DNA of 60,523 bases from Candidatus Brachybacterium merdavium (lineage in GTDB: Bacteria; Actinomycetota; Actinomycetes; Actinomycetales; Dermabacteraceae). Every line of letters begins with the position of its first letter. The stretch's first letter is position 1. The position numbers and the translations under genes were made by a program. Where the stretch lies: contig DWZH01000083.1 of NCBI GenBank assembly GCA_019118275.1, forward strand, positions 1 to 60,523. Reading direction: 5' to 3'. The notes under the pieces were generated by a model. The model saw only the letters and a program-made list of their open reading frames with translations, was not told where the DNA came from and searched no databases. Of this stretch, positions 25,091 through 33,483 are shown piece by piece.

Positions 25091-25216
25091 GACCGACCCG
25101 CACCCGCCCGTTCGACCCCGACGAAGTTCCGATCCACGGCCGCCGGGAGCAGCTCGGATAGCGCCACCGTTCAGATGGCGCCGCTGTCCCCCATCGCACA
25201 CAGGAGACCACCACAC

Positions 25217-26116
25217 ATGACCACCACCGCACCCCGCACCCGCCGGGTCATCATCAACACGGACGCCAAGAACGAGGCTGACGACCAGTTCGCGATCGTC
25301 CACGCCCTGCTGTCGGAGACGCTCGACGTGCGCGGTCTGATCGCCGCCCACTTCGGCGACTCCCGGTCCGCGACCAGCATGCTCGACAGCAGAGCCGAGA
25401 TCGATCTCCTGCTCGGGCACCTGAACATGCCTGGGATCCGGGTCGAGAACGGGGCGGAGACCGCGTTGCCCGATGAGGGCACGGCCATCGACAGCAGCGG
25501 GGCCCGCCTCATCATCGAAGAGGCACACCGGACTGATGCGGGCCCCCTCCAGATCGCCTTCCTGGGCCCGCTGACCGACATGGCCGCCGCACTTCTGATC
25601 GATCCGAAGATCGTGGAGACCGATACGACCGTCATCTGGATCGGGGGCCCCGGGTATGGGAACCGTGAGCCGGGTGCGCGGTCCGAGTTCAATCTCCGCA
25701 ATGACATCGCTGCCGCCAATGTCGTCTTCCGCTCTGGAATCCGCATCTGGCAGGTGCCGCAGACCAGCTACGTCATGTCCTCGGTCGGATATGCGGAGCT
25801 CGAGGAGAAGGTCGCCCCCTGCGGGCCCCTGGGCGAATACCTGGTGCGTCAGCTCCAGGAGTGGAACGAGACCTGGCATCCAGAGCCGATCGAACACCGG
25901 GCCCTGGGTGACTCACCAGCCATCGGGCTCATGCTCAACCCCACGGGAGGGCTCTTCCGCACCGTTCCGGCCCCGACCTTCAGCGCCGAGGGCGGACTGC
26001 TGCCCGGTGGTCATCACACCGTGCGGGTGTGCGAGATGTACGACTTCCGATACCTGCTCGAGGACTTCTACGCGAAGCTGCGCCGCTTCGCGAGAACGAC
26101 GGACGAGGAGCTCTGA
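25217..26116 (+). CDS. Divergent nucleoside-hydrolase-fold (IUNH-like) protein 2
   Basis: The 299-residue paralogue of the preceding gene begins MTTTAPRTRRVIINTDAKNE and has N-x-D-x5-DD (Asn14, Asp16, Asp22, Asp23). Asparagine replaces the first aspartate, and the motif is again two residues longer than in classical nucleoside hydrolases. Other marks are IAFLGPLTDMAAALL near 117, VIWIGGPGYG near 142 and EFNLRNDIAAANVVF near 160. Loss of one calcium ligand may weaken catalysis or change specificity. Both genes in tandem may hydrolyse two related glycosides, or form a hetero-oligomer. AGGAG lies 11 bases before ATG 25217. It is followed by the substrate-binding protein gene after 5 bases. Confidence 0.8.
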   Translation: MTTTAPRTRRVIINTDAKNEADDQFAIVHALLSETLDVRGLIAAHFGDSRSATSMLDSRAEIDLLLGHLNMPGIRVENGAETALPDEGTAIDSSGARLIIEEAHRTDAGPLQIAFLGPLTDMAAALLIDPKIVETDTTVIWIGGPGYGNREPGARSEFNLRNDIAAANVVFRSGIRIWQVPQTSYVMSSVGYAELEEKVAPCGPLGEYLVRQLQEWNETWHPEPIEHRALGDSPAIGLMLNPTGGLFRTVPAPTFSAEGGLLPGGHHTVRVCEMYDFRYLLEDFYAKLRRFARTTDEEL

Positions 26117-26121
26117 CGTCC

Positions 26122-27426
26122 ATGACTTCGTCCCCCCGCCCCCGCAGCACGAGGCCGCAGGCCCGCCGGGGATTTCTCGCCGGGGCACTGTCCCTGCCGG
26201 CGGTCGCCTCGCTAGCCTCCTGCGCCTCCGGCATCGCGACCAGTTCTGCCGCCGAGGGTCTGACCCTGCTGACCTACGACGACATCGATGCAGCCAACCT
26301 GCTGCGGGAACAGCTGACAGCATTCGAGGACAAGACAGGTCTCTCCACGACCCTCGACACCGTCCCCGGCTCGGGAGCCGCCCAGTTCCCGGATAAGCTG
26401 CGCACCCGGATCCTCGGCGGAAACGCCCCCGACATCTGGCGGATCTGGGGCGGCCAGATCGCTCAACCCTTCGTGGACGCCGACCTGACCATCGATCTTG
26501 AGAAGTACTACGACTCCTACGCCTGGGACGCCGTGCTGAGCGGATCAGGCGTGGAGGGCATGACGTTCCATGGCGAGAAGCATGGTGCGCCCCTGAACGT
26601 GGCTTCCCTGGGGGCCTGGTGTAACGCCCGCATCTTCGAGGAAGCCGGTGTCTCAGCTCCCCCCGTGACCTATGACGAGCTCGAGAGCGCGAACGACACC
26701 ATCCTTGAGTACGGAGTGACGCCGGCAGGATTCGGCGGCAAGTACGGATGGCACATCATGCGCTTGTTCGAGTTCCTGCTCGAAGTCACCGCCGGTCCGG
26801 AACTGCACGACGCACTGCTGCTCGGAGAGGCGAACTGGGACCAGCAAGCGGTGGTGGAAGCCTTTGACCTGTTCCTGACTTGGGACAGCCGCGGATGGAT
26901 CACCGAGGGCGCGCTCGGAGTCGCGCCCGCCGATGCGGAACAGAGCTTCGTCCAGGGCACCAGCGCCTACACGATCAGCGGACCGTGGATCGAGACCCAG
27001 TACATCGCACCCTCGGGCCAGCCTCGCGAGGAGTTCTCGACCTTCCTGCTGCCCACAGGGCACGATGACGTGCGGCACTCCGGATTCATCGAAGGACTTA
27101 TGATCTCGACGACCTGCGGCAATCCGGACGACGCCGCGGCCCTCATCGACCACATCCTGCGGCCCGAGACTCAGGCGGCGCTGCAGAACACCCAGTCCGC
27201 GACCCTCGAAGCTGCTCCGGACCCGGAGGAGTTCCCTCTCAGCGCGCAGTGGGCACAGATCCGTGAAGAGAGTGCGATCTACACGATCCAGGACCAGGCC
27301 TTCCCGAAGGCCGTCGCCGATAGCTACTTCGCGCTGCAGTCCGACGTGCTACAGGGCAATTCCGCTCCCTCACAGGCCGCTCGGGACATGCAACAGATCG
27401 TCGCAGATTGGCGGGATTCACAGTGA
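26122..27426 (+). CDS. ABC sugar transporter substrate-binding lipoprotein (family 1)
   Basis: The 434-residue product has a signal with ARRGFLAGALSLPAVASLASC, a twin-arginine-like start and a lipobox whose cysteine anchors the protein in the membrane. The mature part fits cluster-B carbohydrate binding proteins: LTLLTYDDIDAANLLREQLTAFEDKTG near the N-terminus, GGNAPDIWRIWGG near 95 and GTSAYTISGPWIE near 285. It captures the external glycoside or sugar for the two permeases that follow with GTGA and ATGA overlaps. No ATPase gene is in the operon, so a shared MsiK-type ATPase elsewhere is probable, as usual in actinobacteria. Start ATG 26122 follows GAGGAG at 12 bases. Confidence 0.9.
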   Translation: MTSSPRPRSTRPQARRGFLAGALSLPAVASLASCASGIATSSAAEGLTLLTYDDIDAANLLREQLTAFEDKTGLSTTLDTVPGSGAAQFPDKLRTRILGGNAPDIWRIWGGQIAQPFVDADLTIDLEKYYDSYAWDAVLSGSGVEGMTFHGEKHGAPLNVASLGAWCNARIFEEAGVSAPPVTYDELESANDTILEYGVTPAGFGGKYGWHIMRLFEFLLEVTAGPELHDALLLGEANWDQQAVVEAFDLFLTWDSRGWITEGALGVAPADAEQSFVQGTSAYTISGPWIETQYIAPSGQPREEFSTFLLPTGHDDVRHSGFIEGLMISTTCGNPDDAAALIDHILRPETQAALQNTQSATLEAAPDPEEFPLSAQWAQIREESAIYTIQDQAFPKAVADSYFALQSDVLQGNSAPSQAARDMQQIVADWRDSQ

Positions 27427-28319
27427 GCACGGAGACCCTCGACCGCCCGCGGAGTAACCGCCGCACCCTCACCCCCCTGCTGTTCGCCGCTCCGGCGCTG
27501 GTGATCTACCTCGGATTCCTCGTCTGGCCCGCCCTGCAGGCCCTGTGGATCAGCCTCACCGACTGGGACGGGCTCTCCGATGACAATAGCTTCGTGGGCC
27601 TGGACAACTACCTGGCGATGCTCGACGACAACGTGGTCGGCATCGCAGCCGTCAACAACATCCTGTGGTCCGTGGTGACGATCGTCCTGCCCATGGCGCT
27701 GGGCTTGCTGCTGGCCGTGGTGCTGAACCGCAAGAGTCGGACCTCGCCGGTGCTGAGGACGATCTTCTACGCCCCTGCGGTCCTACCCCTGGTGGCCGTC
27801 GCCTCGATCTGGGCCTGGCTCTACGACCCGACCGACGGTGCGATCAACACGGTCCTCGGCGCGGTCGGCCTGGATTTCCTCGAACAGAGCTGGCTCGGGC
27901 AGGACTCCACCGCGATCTGGGCCGTCATGATCGCTGCGGTGTGGGTGCGGACGGGCTTCCCGATGCTGCTGTACCTGGCAGCACTGCAGTCCATCCCAGA
28001 TGAGCAGTACGAGGCCGCCTCGATGGATGGTGCGAACCGGTGGCAGCAGTTCACTCGCATCACATTCCCGAGCCTCAAGGACACCCACTACATCGTCCTG
28101 GCACTCTCGCTCATCGAGTCCTTCAAGGTGTTCGACCTCGTCTACGCCATGACCTACGGCGGGCCCGGCTATTCGACGCAGGTGATGGGCACCTGGATGT
28201 ACGCCAACGTCTTCCAGTACTTCAATGCCGGATACGGCACCGCGATAGCGGTCGTCATCACCATCGTGGCCATCGCCGCCGGCGTCCCGTACGTTCGCTC
28301 GCAGGTGAGGAACTCATGA
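27423..28319 (+). CDS. ABC sugar transporter permease 1 (MalF/UgpA type)
   Basis: The 298-residue membrane protein has six predicted helices beginning LLFAAPALVIYLGFLVWPAL near residue 20. Its cytoplasmic EAA loop is YEAASMDGANRWQQFTRITF near 200, which contacts the ATPase. It starts at GTG 27423, overlapping the stop codon of the binding-protein gene (GTGA), rather than at the upstream TTG at 27408. It forms the membrane channel with the next gene product. Confidence 0.92.
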   Translation: MSTETLDRPRSNRRTLTPLLFAAPALVIYLGFLVWPALQALWISLTDWDGLSDDNSFVGLDNYLAMLDDNVVGIAAVNNILWSVVTIVLPMALGLLLAVVLNRKSRTSPVLRTIFYAPAVLPLVAVASIWAWLYDPTDGAINTVLGAVGLDFLEQSWLGQDSTAIWAVMIAAVWVRTGFPMLLYLAALQSIPDEQYEAASMDGANRWQQFTRITFPSLKDTHYIVLALSLIESFKVFDLVYAMTYGGPGYSTQVMGTWMYANVFQYFNAGYGTAIAVVITIVAIAAGVPYVRSQVRNS

Positions 28320-29221
28320 CCACCAATGCCCTCGACGCCAGCACCCGGAGCCAACCCGCGCCCCCGGCACCGAACACCCCGAGCCCCCGGACCCGACATC
28401 GGTCGCGGCCGAACCCTGCAGTCACCATCACGGCCCTGATCGGGGCCCTGATCTGGATCACGCCACTGGTCCTGCTCATCGTCTCGGCACTGCGGCCGCT
28501 CTCGGACTTCCTCAGCAATGGGCCGGTGTCCTGGCCCCAGCAGCTCACGCTCGAGAACTTCCCGGACGCGTGGGACGCCGGACAGTTCGGGACGGCGTAC
28601 CTCAACAGCACCTTCCTGCTGGTGGTCAAGGTCCCCCTCGGAGTTTTCGTGGCCGCACTCCTCGCCTACGGACTGGCCAAGCTCGAGTTCCCCTTCCGCA
28701 ATTTCATCCTTTTCAGCGTCGTCCTGGGCATGACCATCCCGATCTATATCGCGATCGTTCCCCTGTTCACGATGCTGCGGAACGTGGGGATGACGGACAG
28801 CATCATCGGCATCATCCCGCCCTATATGGCTTTCGGTCTGCCGCTGCAGGTACTGATCCTGCAGGCCTTCTTCCGGCGGGTTCCGAGCGAGCTCATTGAA
28901 GCCGCCCGGATCGATGGGGCGGGAGACCTGAGAATATTCTTCCGTCTGGTCATTCCGCTGTCCGTGCCTGCGCTGGTGACCGTCGCCATCCTCGACGGGG
29001 TGGCGACCTGGAACGAACTGTTCCTCGCACTGTCCCTGCTCAGCTCTGAGGGGAACCGGACGATCCCGCTAGGGCTGCTGAACTTCCAGGGCCAGTTCGC
29101 GACCAACTACACGGGCCTGGCCGCCGGCATCCTCATCGCGGTGGTCCCGATCCTGGTCCTGTACATGCTGCTGCAGAAGTACATCGTCGGTGGGCTCACG
29201 GCGGGTGCCACGAAGGGCTGA
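28316..29221 (+). CDS. ABC sugar transporter permease 2 (MalG/UgpE type)
   Basis: The 301-residue protein has a proline-rich N-terminal tail of about 40 residues, then six helices starting ITALIGALIWITPLVLLIVS. Its EAA loop is IEAARIDGAGDLRIFFRLVI near residue 197. It starts at ATG 28316 within an ATGA overlap with permease 1. It is the last gene of the LacI-controlled operon; the 14-bp-stem palindrome at 29275-29328 follows. Confidence 0.92.
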   Translation: MTTNALDASTRSQPAPPAPNTPSPRTRHRSRPNPAVTITALIGALIWITPLVLLIVSALRPLSDFLSNGPVSWPQQLTLENFPDAWDAGQFGTAYLNSTFLLVVKVPLGVFVAALLAYGLAKLEFPFRNFILFSVVLGMTIPIYIAIVPLFTMLRNVGMTDSIIGIIPPYMAFGLPLQVLILQAFFRRVPSELIEAARIDGAGDLRIFFRLVIPLSVPALVTVAILDGVATWNELFLALSLLSSEGNRTIPLGLLNFQGQFATNYTGLAAGILIAVVPILVLYMLLQKYIVGGLTAGATKG

Positions 29222-29274
29222 ATACCCCTGGACGAACGTGCACGCGCCTCCCCTCGTGGCGCGCTCCTCGGCAC

Positions 29275-29328
29275 GACGCTTTTGTGCGGTGAAGAGCCGT
29301 GTATGGATCTCCAGCGCACAAAAGCGTC
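29275..29328. terminator. Long perfect inverted repeat between convergent operons
   Basis: The 14-bp arm GACGCTTTTGTGCG (29275-29288) is exactly repeated in inverse at 29315-29328, around a 26-base loop. It sits between the ABC permease stop (29221) and the stop of the convergent dehydrogenase gene (29350). Each arm contains a TTTT or AAAA run, so it can serve as a bidirectional terminator, although the runs are inside the stem rather than after it. Confidence 0.6.
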
Positions 29329-29349
29329 CGACACCGCTGATCGCGGCCA

Positions 29350-30234
29350 TCAGTCGGTCTCGCCGCGCAGCACCTTGTAGACGATGGAGTCGTCGCGGCG
29401 GTCCCAGCCCAGCTCGCTGCCGCGCTGGTAGACCTGCTCGGCGGAGGCGGCGAGCGGCACCTCCTGGGAGACCTCGGCGGCGGCCTCACTGACCAGACCC
29501 ATGTCCTTGACGAAGATGGTCAGCGCCGAGCGGACGTCGTCGAAGTCACCGTCGACCATGCGCTGGCCGCGGTCGCCGAACATGAAGGAGGCGGCCGCGC
29601 CGGTGCCCAGGACCTCGTGGACCTGCTTCAGATCCAGGCCCATCGAGTCAGCGAGCGCCAGGGCCTCCCCGGCCGCGGCGATGTGCACGCCGCACAGCAG
29701 CTGGTTGACGATCTTGAAGCGCTGACCGTCGCCGGGTCTGGTCCCGACCACGGGGGCGTGGGAGGCCAGCGCGTCCAGCACGGGGCGGATGGTCTCGACA
29801 TCGGTCTGGGCGCCGCCGACCATCACCAGCAGGTCGCCCTGTGCGGCGCGGGCGGCGCCGCCGGAGACCGGCGCGTCGACGATGTGGCCGGTCACGTCCT
29901 CGAGGGCGCGGACGGTGTCGTCGATCGCGGTGGGGCCGACGGTGGACATGATCAGCAGCGTCGTCCGCGCGGTCAGGGCCGGGGCGATGCCGCCGTCGCC
30001 GAACAGCACGGAGTCCAGCTGCTCGGGGGTGGCGACCATGATGACGACGACGTCGGCGCCCTGTGCGGCAGCGAGCGCCGTCTCGGCAGGCATGGTCACG
30101 TCGGCCAGGGCCTGACGGGCATCAGGGCTGAGGTCGAAGGCGGTGACGGTGAAGCCGGCTTCGGCCGCGGTGCGGGCCATGGGGGCGCCGATGGCGCCCA
30201 GGCCGATCCAGGCGATGGACGGGGTGGTGGTCAT
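29350..30234 (-). CDS. Beta-hydroxyacid dehydrogenase (3-hydroxyisobutyrate/threonate dehydrogenase-like)
   Basis: The 294-residue NAD(P)-dependent enzyme has IAWIGLGAIGAPMARTAAEAG at its start (GxGxxG), the substrate signature DAPVSGGAARAAQGDL near 117, and the catalytic lysine in RFKIVNQLLCG near 168, with a downstream GxxxN-like helix. Family members include LtnD and DenD, which oxidise L-threonate or D-erythronate at C2. Its neighbour is a four-carbon acid sugar kinase, which supports a tetronate role over 3-hydroxyisobutyrate. ATG 30234 has AGGAG 7 bases upstream. The gene is 70 bases downstream of the kinase gene, in the operon 34458-29350. Confidence 0.85.
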   Translation of the reverse strand: MTTTPSIAWIGLGAIGAPMARTAAEAGFTVTAFDLSPDARQALADVTMPAETALAAAQGADVVVIMVATPEQLDSVLFGDGGIAPALTARTTLLIMSTVGPTAIDDTVRALEDVTGHIVDAPVSGGAARAAQGDLLVMVGGAQTDVETIRPVLDALASHAPVVGTRPGDGQRFKIVNQLLCGVHIAAAGEALALADSMGLDLKQVHEVLGTGAAASFMFGDRGQRMVDGDFDDVRSALTIFVKDMGLVSEAAAEVSQEVPLAASAEQVYQRGSELGWDRRDDSIVYKVLRGETD

Positions 30235-30304
30235 GGGATGCTCCTCGGATCGACGGGCGGGCGGTGACCGGCGCTGGGTGGCTGTGGGAGGCCGGCCGTG
30301 GGCC

Positions 30305-31651
30305 TCAGCGGGCGACGGCGGCGGTGAGGGTGTCGACCACGTCAGCCAGGGCCTGCTCGCCACCGACATTGCCGGGGAAGACCACGTACGGCATGCCCAT
30401 GACCTCCTCGGGGGCTTCCCGGGCGGAGAACAGGGAGACCTGTCCGGCCCAGAACTGGCCCTCGACCTCGGCCCGGCGGATGCCGAGACCGGAGGCGGCG
30501 ACCTCGTGGGAGGTGATGCCGCCCTTGGCGACGACCCAGGCCGGGCGTGCATCGCGCACCCGCTGGACCACCTCGACCACGGCGTCGGAGACGCTGCGGG
30601 CGATGGCCAGGGACTCGGCCGGGTCATCGGTGCTGACCAGGTCGCGGCTGGTGTAGACCACGCAGTCGTCGCGCTCCAGCGTCTCGCGCACGGTGGCCAC
30701 GACCGCCTCCAGGTGCTCTGCGCGGCGCTCGTCGAGCAGGGAGGGCACCTCCAGCTCGACCTCGACCAGGGTGCCTCTGGCCTGCACGGCCCGCAGCTGC
30801 GTGGTGGTCAGGCCGACGTGGGAGCCAACCACCACCAGGCCGTGGTCCAGGCGTCCCTCGGGGATGGTGATGGTCTCGGGGTCGACCACGCGGGCGCCGG
30901 ACTGCCCCGCCAGGGGACGCACGAAGGAGGGCCCGCAGCGGGTGATGACGGTGCGTCCCTTCGCCTCGAGCTCACCGATCGCCTCGGCGACGACCTCCAT
31001 GTCGGAGTACTCGGTGGCGTTGACGACCACCCAGCGCCGGTCCCGGGCGCCGGCCAGGATCTCGCGCACACGGGCCGGGCCGCCGGAGCGGATGTCATCC
31101 AGGCCGATGCTGAGCACCTCGGCCGCGCGGACCGCGCCGCCGGAGCGCTCCTGGAGGAATTCGCGCAGGTCGGAGTGGGTGAAGCCGAAGGTGGCATCGC
31201 GGGCGAAGTCGGTCTCGCCGACCTCGACCGCGGTCCCGTCGACCATGGCGTAGTGGATGTCGCCCTCGGTGAAGCGGCCGGCCTCGATCATGGCCGGGCA
31301 CAGGATGATCGCGTCGACCTCGATGTCGTGGTCGGCGAGCTCCTCGGCGAGGGCGAGCGGTTCGGCGATCACGTGGCCGCGCAAGGTCGAGTCGGAGCGG
31401 GAGACCACGTGCAGACCGCGTGCGGGGACACCACCGTCGAGCACACCGCGCAGGATGCGACGGTTCATCGCCACCGCTTCATCCTCGTCCAGGGCGCGAG
31501 TGTTGGTCAGCACGAAGCAGGTCGAGCCCGGCTCGGTCAGGACGCCGACGGGCAGGGCGGGATCGTCGTCGAAGGCGACGTCGATGCCGGCCACGCACTG
31601 CGAGCCGGTGGGGTCATCGTCCAGGACGAGCAGGCGGCGGTCTGAGGCCAC
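30305..31651 (-). CDS. Four-carbon acid sugar kinase family protein (DUF1537; OtnK/DtnK-like)
   Basis: The 448-residue protein shows the two-domain DUF1537 kinase pattern: LLVLDDDPTGSQCVAGI at residues 7-23, VSRSDSTLRGH near 102-112 (substrate loop), CPAMIEAGRFTEGDIHY near 140, SHVGLTTTQL near 262, and the C-terminal ATP-site pieces VAKGGITSHE near 368 and VVFPGNVGGEQAL near 423. Such kinases phosphorylate D-threonate, L-threonate, D-erythronate, their 2-keto forms, or 3-oxo-isoapionate (OiaK). PdxA2 in the same neighbourhood favours a 4-phosphotetronate route, but OiaK cannot be ruled out given the apionate-like genes. GTG 31651 follows GGAAGGA at 8 bases. Confidence 0.9.
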   Translation of the reverse strand: MASDRRLLVLDDDPTGSQCVAGIDVAFDDDPALPVGVLTEPGSTCFVLTNTRALDEDEAVAMNRRILRGVLDGGVPARGLHVVSRSDSTLRGHVIAEPLALAEELADHDIEVDAIILCPAMIEAGRFTEGDIHYAMVDGTAVEVGETDFARDATFGFTHSDLREFLQERSGGAVRAAEVLSIGLDDIRSGGPARVREILAGARDRRWVVVNATEYSDMEVVAEAIGELEAKGRTVITRCGPSFVRPLAGQSGARVVDPETITIPEGRLDHGLVVVGSHVGLTTTQLRAVQARGTLVEVELEVPSLLDERRAEHLEAVVATVRETLERDDCVVYTSRDLVSTDDPAESLAIARSVSDAVVEVVQRVRDARPAWVVAKGGITSHEVAASGLGIRRAEVEGQFWAGQVSLFSAREAPEEVMGMPYVVFPGNVGGEQALADVVDTLTAAVAR

Positions 31652-31860
31652 GGTCGGGTCCTTCCGTGAGGGCGAGGGGCTGGTGCTGACTCTACGACGG
31701 CCGACGGGGGCCGCGGCGGTGCCGGTACGCTCGTGCGCACCGGCACCGCCGGCTCCGATCCCGGCCGCTCGTCGTGGATCGCAAGCGCCCGGAGTATCGG
31801 CGTAGGCCGGAGGCGCCCGGAGTGCTCGGGCTGGTCAAAGTGGCCTGCCGTCGGCGGCGA

Positions 31861-33258
31861 TCAGGCGATGAGGAACACGACCCAAGACAGGGCGAACCCC
31901 ACGATGGAGATCGTGGTGCCCACCAGCGACCAGGTCTTGAAGGTGGTCACGGTGTCGAAGCCGCAGAAGCGACCGATCAGCCAGAAGCCGGAGTCGTTGA
32001 CGTGCGACCAGCCGATGGAGGCCGCGCCGATGGCGACCACGACGGCAGCCACGGCCACCGAGGAGAAGTCCCCGGCCATCATGGCCGGCGCCATGATCGA
32101 GGCGCCGGTGGTGGCTGCCACGGTGGCCGAGCCCTGCGCCACGCGCATGGCCATGGTCACCAGATAGGCGGCCACGATCAGCGGCAGCCCCAGGGAATCG
32201 AGGCTGTCGGCGAGCTCACCGCCGATGCCGGTCGCGGTCAGGATGGCGCCGAAGGCGCCACCGGCACCGGTGATCAGGATGATCGAGCAGACCGGTCCGA
32301 GCGCATCGTCGACCAGGTCCTCCAGGAGGCCCCCGATCCTGTCCCCGCGCCTGCGGCGCGGGATGACGTAGAGCAGCAGCATCGCCAGCAGCGCAGACAG
32401 CAGCAGCGCGATCGGCGTCTCGCCGATCAGGCGGGAGAGCTGGAAGGCGAAGTTCTGGTCCGAGACGGTGCCGTCGGCTTCCAGGGTCGACATGCCGGTG
32501 TTGAAGAAGATCAGCACCAGCGGCAGCAGCAGCACCAGCAGGATCGAGAAGAAGCCGGGCCGCTCCTCCACGGGAACCTCACGCGGCGTGCCGAGCAGTG
32601 CGGGGACGGGAGTGTCGGGGTAGCGCTTGGCGATGAGCAGTGCGACGCGGTAGCCGGCCAGGTACCAGGTGGGCAGGCCGATCAGCAGACCGACCAGGAT
32701 CACCATGCCGACGTCGGCCCCCATCACCGTGGCGGCGGCGGTCGGGCCCGGGTGCGGGGGCAGCAGCGCGTGCATCATCATGAACGAGGCGATCGACGGC
32801 AGCACGTACAGCATGAACGAGCCGCCGAGGCGACGGGCCACGGTATAGATGACCGGCAGCATCACGATGAAGCCGGCATCCAAGAAGATGGGGAAGGCGT
32901 AGAACAGGGAGGCCACGGCCAGGGCGAGCGGAGCCCGCCTCTCCCCGAAGGTGTCGAGCATCTTGTCGGCCAGCACCTGGGCGCCGCCGGTGACCTCGAT
33001 CAATCGGCCCAGCACGGCACCGAAACCGACCAACAGGGCGACGGTGCCGACGGTGTCGCTGAAGCCGTCGATCACGACGTCGATGACGTCTCCGACTCCG
33101 ATGCCCGCGGCCAGGCCGGTGGCCACCGCAACAACGATCAGCGAGAAGAAGGCATGCAGTCTCACCTTGATGATGAGCACGAGCAGAACGGCGATCGCCA
33201 CGACGGCGATCGACAGGAGCAGCCAGACGGGCCGATCCGCGAGGACGAGTTCTTCCAC
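31861..33258 (-). CDS. GntP-family gluconate/sugar-acid:H+ symporter 1
   Basis: The 465-residue polytopic protein has about 12-13 helices with GntP-family landmarks: LVGFGAVLGRLIEVTGGAQVLA near 65-86, YAFPIFLDAGFIVMLP near 110-125, the conserved PPHPGPTAAA near 150, and GSATVAATTGASIMAPA near 365. It should import an aldonic or tetronic acid with protons. An open frame extends to 33369, but GTG 33258 has GGAG 6-7 bases upstream and begins just before helix 1. The 225-bp gap to the upstream 3-hydroxyacyl-CoA dehydrogenase-like gene holds an imperfect GC hairpin near 33426-33475. It is a paralogue of the gene at 55478-56989. Confidence 0.92.
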   Translation of the reverse strand: MEELVLADRPVWLLLSIAVVAIAVLLVLIIKVRLHAFFSLIVVAVATGLAAGIGVGDVIDVVIDGFSDTVGTVALLVGFGAVLGRLIEVTGGAQVLADKMLDTFGERRAPLALAVASLFYAFPIFLDAGFIVMLPVIYTVARRLGGSFMLYVLPSIASFMMMHALLPPHPGPTAAATVMGADVGMVILVGLLIGLPTWYLAGYRVALLIAKRYPDTPVPALLGTPREVPVEERPGFFSILLVLLLPLVLIFFNTGMSTLEADGTVSDQNFAFQLSRLIGETPIALLLSALLAMLLLYVIPRRRRGDRIGGLLEDLVDDALGPVCSIILITGAGGAFGAILTATGIGGELADSLDSLGLPLIVAAYLVTMAMRVAQGSATVAATTGASIMAPAMMAGDFSSVAVAAVVVAIGAASIGWSHVNDSGFWLIGRFCGFDTVTTFKTWSLVGTTISIVGFALSWVVFLIA

Positions 33259-33483
33259 GGGTGTCTCCAGTGAGATAGGTGGGCGCCGCCTAGACCGGCT
33301 GAGCGGCCCGGCAGTGGGCGGAGAGTCGGTGCGTGCGCCCGCGGGTGGGGTGCTCGGCGGGGCCTCCATCGGTGGCGGCCCCGCCGGCGGAGGGTCTCCA
33401 GCGGCGGAGATCCATGCTGAATGGTGGGCCGGGTCCGGCCGCGGTGGACCTCCGAAGCGGAACCGGGCCCGGTCAGAGGGTGG

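Noticed and set aside
29350-31651. Assigning the kinase as OiaK and the dehydrogenase to the apionate pathway
   Set aside because: Their operon carries the ATCCTATWGGAT motif rather than the LacI operator and lies beside PdxA2, which favours tetronates; the alternative is kept only as a note.
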